NCBI GenBank assembly: GCA_025642075.2
Contig: JAODUO010000488.1
Span: 1 to 64,000, forward strand
DNA: 64,000 nt
From: Ridgeia piscesae
Taxonomy: Eukaryota > Annelida > Polychaeta > Sabellida > Siboglinidae
Direction of reading: 5' to 3'
Made by a program: the position numbers and the translations under genes
Shown: in pieces, positions 62,061-64,000 of the stretch
Numbering within the stretch: the first letter of the stretch is position 1
Layout: each line of letters starts with the position of its first letter
Notes under the pieces: generated by a model
Seen by the model: only the letters and a program-made list of their open reading frames with translations
Databases searched by the model: none
Told to the model about the DNA's origin: nothing

Positions 62061-62920
62061 CTATAAAGTGCCCTTCATACGTCGGTAGTTCTTGATGTTG
62101 CCCAGCACATACAGTGGCACAGCCAGCAAACATCCAACCAGGACGACTCCAGAGACAACCTTCTCCTGTAACAATACAAAAAAAACAGTTGTATCGCATA
62201 TAATATAGACACGATCCTGTTTCATTTTATCCTGTGGCTAGACACAATGACGATTCAAAACAATATTCGTCCTGTGCCATAACAGCATTGAACACCACAC
62301 AGGCCTAACTGACCAGTGACATTGTAACCGAGTGGGAACCCAACCGAGTGACCCCTGTCGCGTCCGAACCCCTATCGACTGGCTCTGCACCTAAGCTTAA
62401 CCTTAGTACCCATAGACACGTAAATAATAAATTACATATCTACAAGTGTATGAGAACGCAAATAAATCAGAAATGGTGCGATAATATTAAACTCACTAAC
62501 ACGACTTGGCTTATGTGCTTAATTTCCGTTGATTATAATACATAATTTAGCAGCCTTCGCTTCGCGTCCCGATACCATGATTTATAATTCACGGTGTAAT
62601 TGAAATTAACCAATGCTTCGATTAGCGAAACTAATAAGTCATACCATTAGCTACTGCATTACACCAATTACTATTACAAAGTCAGTTTAGATAAGCGACA
62701 ACTAAATATGAATTGAAATCATATACAACACAAGGTCAAACGTGATCAACATGTCAACGGACATCGCAATAACTACCATATCATCGTACAATTTCAGCCA
62801 ATTTCTTACCACGAAACTCATCCTAACTCGTGGTGGGCCAGATACTATTGTTGCCCTCTGGACTGCAAGTTGCGAGGCGACGGGAGCCCGCATGATAAGA
62901 CCACGCATAATTGCCGACAT
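62061..62920 (-). CDS. COX8-like mitochondrial inner-membrane protein, 2 exons, 71 aa
   Basis: Exon 1 (62920-62810) starts MSAIMRGLIMRAPVASQLAV and is rich in Arg and hydrophobic residues with no acid, like a mitochondrial targeting peptide; donor GTAAGA. Exon 2 (62165-62061, acceptor TTACAG) encodes EKVVSGVVLVGCLLAVPLYV then LGNIKNYRRMKGTL and a TAG. The layout of presequence, PP-R-containing stretch, E-V-V, one membrane helix and a short NYRR-type tail matches cytochrome c oxidase subunit 8 (human COX8A is 69 residues and ends in a helix followed by ETYRRPE). Subunit 8 is a small accessory subunit of complex IV. Identity is low by eye, so another small single-span mitochondrial protein is possible. 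The frame is open further upstream of 62920, but the targeting peptide supports this ATG. Confidence 0.6.
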
Positions 62921-63999
62921 CGTGTAGAATTTGTCGATTTCCTCAGCAAGAAAAGGCTTCACGATTCTCCTTCCGTCTGCTACGAAAAAGAATGGCTTCG
63001 AACCAGGCATGCCCACCGCAGCAACGCAATTACCCCGAATGTTACTGGCTCATTGGATCAAATCATTTCACAAAATAACTATTGCGTTTGGTGAGGCAGT
63101 TGATATAATAATTGTAAATATATGTGTATACTATAAGTCATCCTTTACCAAAAAGTCATTGCAGCAGTAGTTTTAATTTTTTTGACATAAAAAAATATAA
63201 ACCAATCAAATGCTTTCTAGCTGGTGCGGTGATCAGGAAGTGTATTCTAAGAAGGAGGATGCGTATTTCTGTTTATTTCTTCTCTCCAGATACGCGCTAA
63301 AGGTAAGTGTTTAGCAGTGGTCATATTCATAAATTTGTGACCAGGAATTGCGTTGTTTATACAGAGAGTTAACCCATACATCAACGGAGCCTGCAGAATG
63401 TGCATTAAATACAGGAAACGGGGCGATAACTAAACGGTGAAATGAAGCCATGATTTCTAGTTGACCGAGTCTTGACTTGACCGACTCACCGAGTCCTGAC
63501 AGACTTGCTGAAACCGACGTTATTGCTAACGGTAACAGGCTCAGTGTCATTTTCATTGTTATGCACATGAACGAACTTCTAGGGAAGTCGGCAGGACATT
63601 TTATTGTTAGCATTGGTGGTATTTAACAGGGGGAGGGGGTCAATGTGGGTCACCATGTCGGCATGTGTCAGTTCATTGCCAATATTGCTGGGATTTTTTT
63701 GAAGATTATAGTCGAAATGACCCTCTGCCTGAATGCCCCACGACCGGAATGCCCCAAGCCTAGTCGCAATGCACCAAATGCAAAGTCGCAATGCTCCAAC
63801 CGCAAAGTCGCAATGCTCCAACAGTATAGTTGCAATGCACCACTTTTGGTCGGAAAGCCCCGGTGATTTTACTATTGTCAACATGCTAAAGCATTACATT
63901 TTATTATTGTCAAAGCATAACTGAATTTATGTTTTGTCTCTGTATACTTCTCCGTATATGTTTGATCTTTGTGCGATTGTATAACCTATCGTGACAATT
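62921..63999. other. Upstream flank of the COX8-like gene; short tandem repeat near the right edge
   Basis: No gene supported with confidence. A minus-strand frame of about 85 codons starting near 63567 begins with a hydrophobic MTLSLLPLAITSVSASLSG that resembles a signal peptide, but nothing follows that I recognise. At 63720-63850 there are degenerate tandem units of about 21 bp built on CAATGCTCCAACCGCAAAGT. Confidence 0.4.
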
Positions 64000-64000
64000 A

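Noticed and set aside
63311..63567. 85-codon minus-strand frame with a signal-peptide-like start
   Set aside because: The hydrophobic start alone is weak evidence, and the remainder has no recognised features or Cys pattern; not called as a gene.

Overview
The window is nuclear DNA from an animal. Intron-split genes with GT-AG splice sites, AT-rich spacers, very many mini- and microsatellites, LINE, SINE and hAT-type debris and the style of the proteins all suggest a lophotrochozoan invertebrate, most likely a mollusc. The species is an inference and cannot be read from the sequence. There is no operon structure, CRISPR array or phage.

Three host genes can be rebuilt exon by exon, all on the minus strand. 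(1) A complete RAD51 recombinase (coding exons from 19333 down to 4093, 8 coding exons, 339 aa). Its introns are packed with five unrelated tandem-repeat families plus transposons. (2) A complete peroxisomal 2-hydroxyacid (glycolate) oxidase of the HAO1 type (55897 down to 46133, 9 exons, 372 aa), with all FMN/substrate residues and a C-terminal SRL peroxisomal signal. (3) A short two-exon gene for a mitochondrial inner-membrane protein resembling cytochrome c oxidase subunit 8 (62920 down to 62061, 71 aa). Two further genes are likely but not named. One is a GC-rich plus-strand gene with a C2H2 zinc finger at 42563-45588, with a frame change near 44.6 kb. The other is a minus-strand multi-exon gene for a cysteine/tyrosine/arginine-rich, probably secreted protein at 29514-30890, with frame breaks in two exons.

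Layout: 1-2310, a broken, probably transposon-derived gene with an N-terminal 19-residue repeat; 4.1-19.3 kb, RAD51; 20.1-22.3 kb, a young 5'-truncated LINE; 22.3-29.4 kb, simple repeats and LINE scraps; 29.5-30.9 kb, the Cys-rich gene; 31.35-36.92 kb, a composite transposon region bounded by inverted repeats; 37-41.7 kb, LINE/Penelope scraps and long microsatellites; 42.3-45.6 kb, the zinc-finger gene; 46.1-55.9 kb, the oxidase gene; 56-62 kb, mostly unassigned DNA with LINE 3' ends; 62-63 kb, the COX8-like gene; 63-64 kb, unassigned.

Nothing seen amounts to a clearly new multi-gene system. The most unusual points are a minisatellite that has copied the RAD51 exon-5 splice acceptor about 19 times, GC-AG introns in both well-resolved genes, a near-perfect 186-bp inverted repeat around AT-rich DNA inside the oxidase gene, nested hAT-type elements with visible 8-bp target duplications, and a tRNA-derived SINE split by another transposon. 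All translations and alignments were made by eye; no database search was run.
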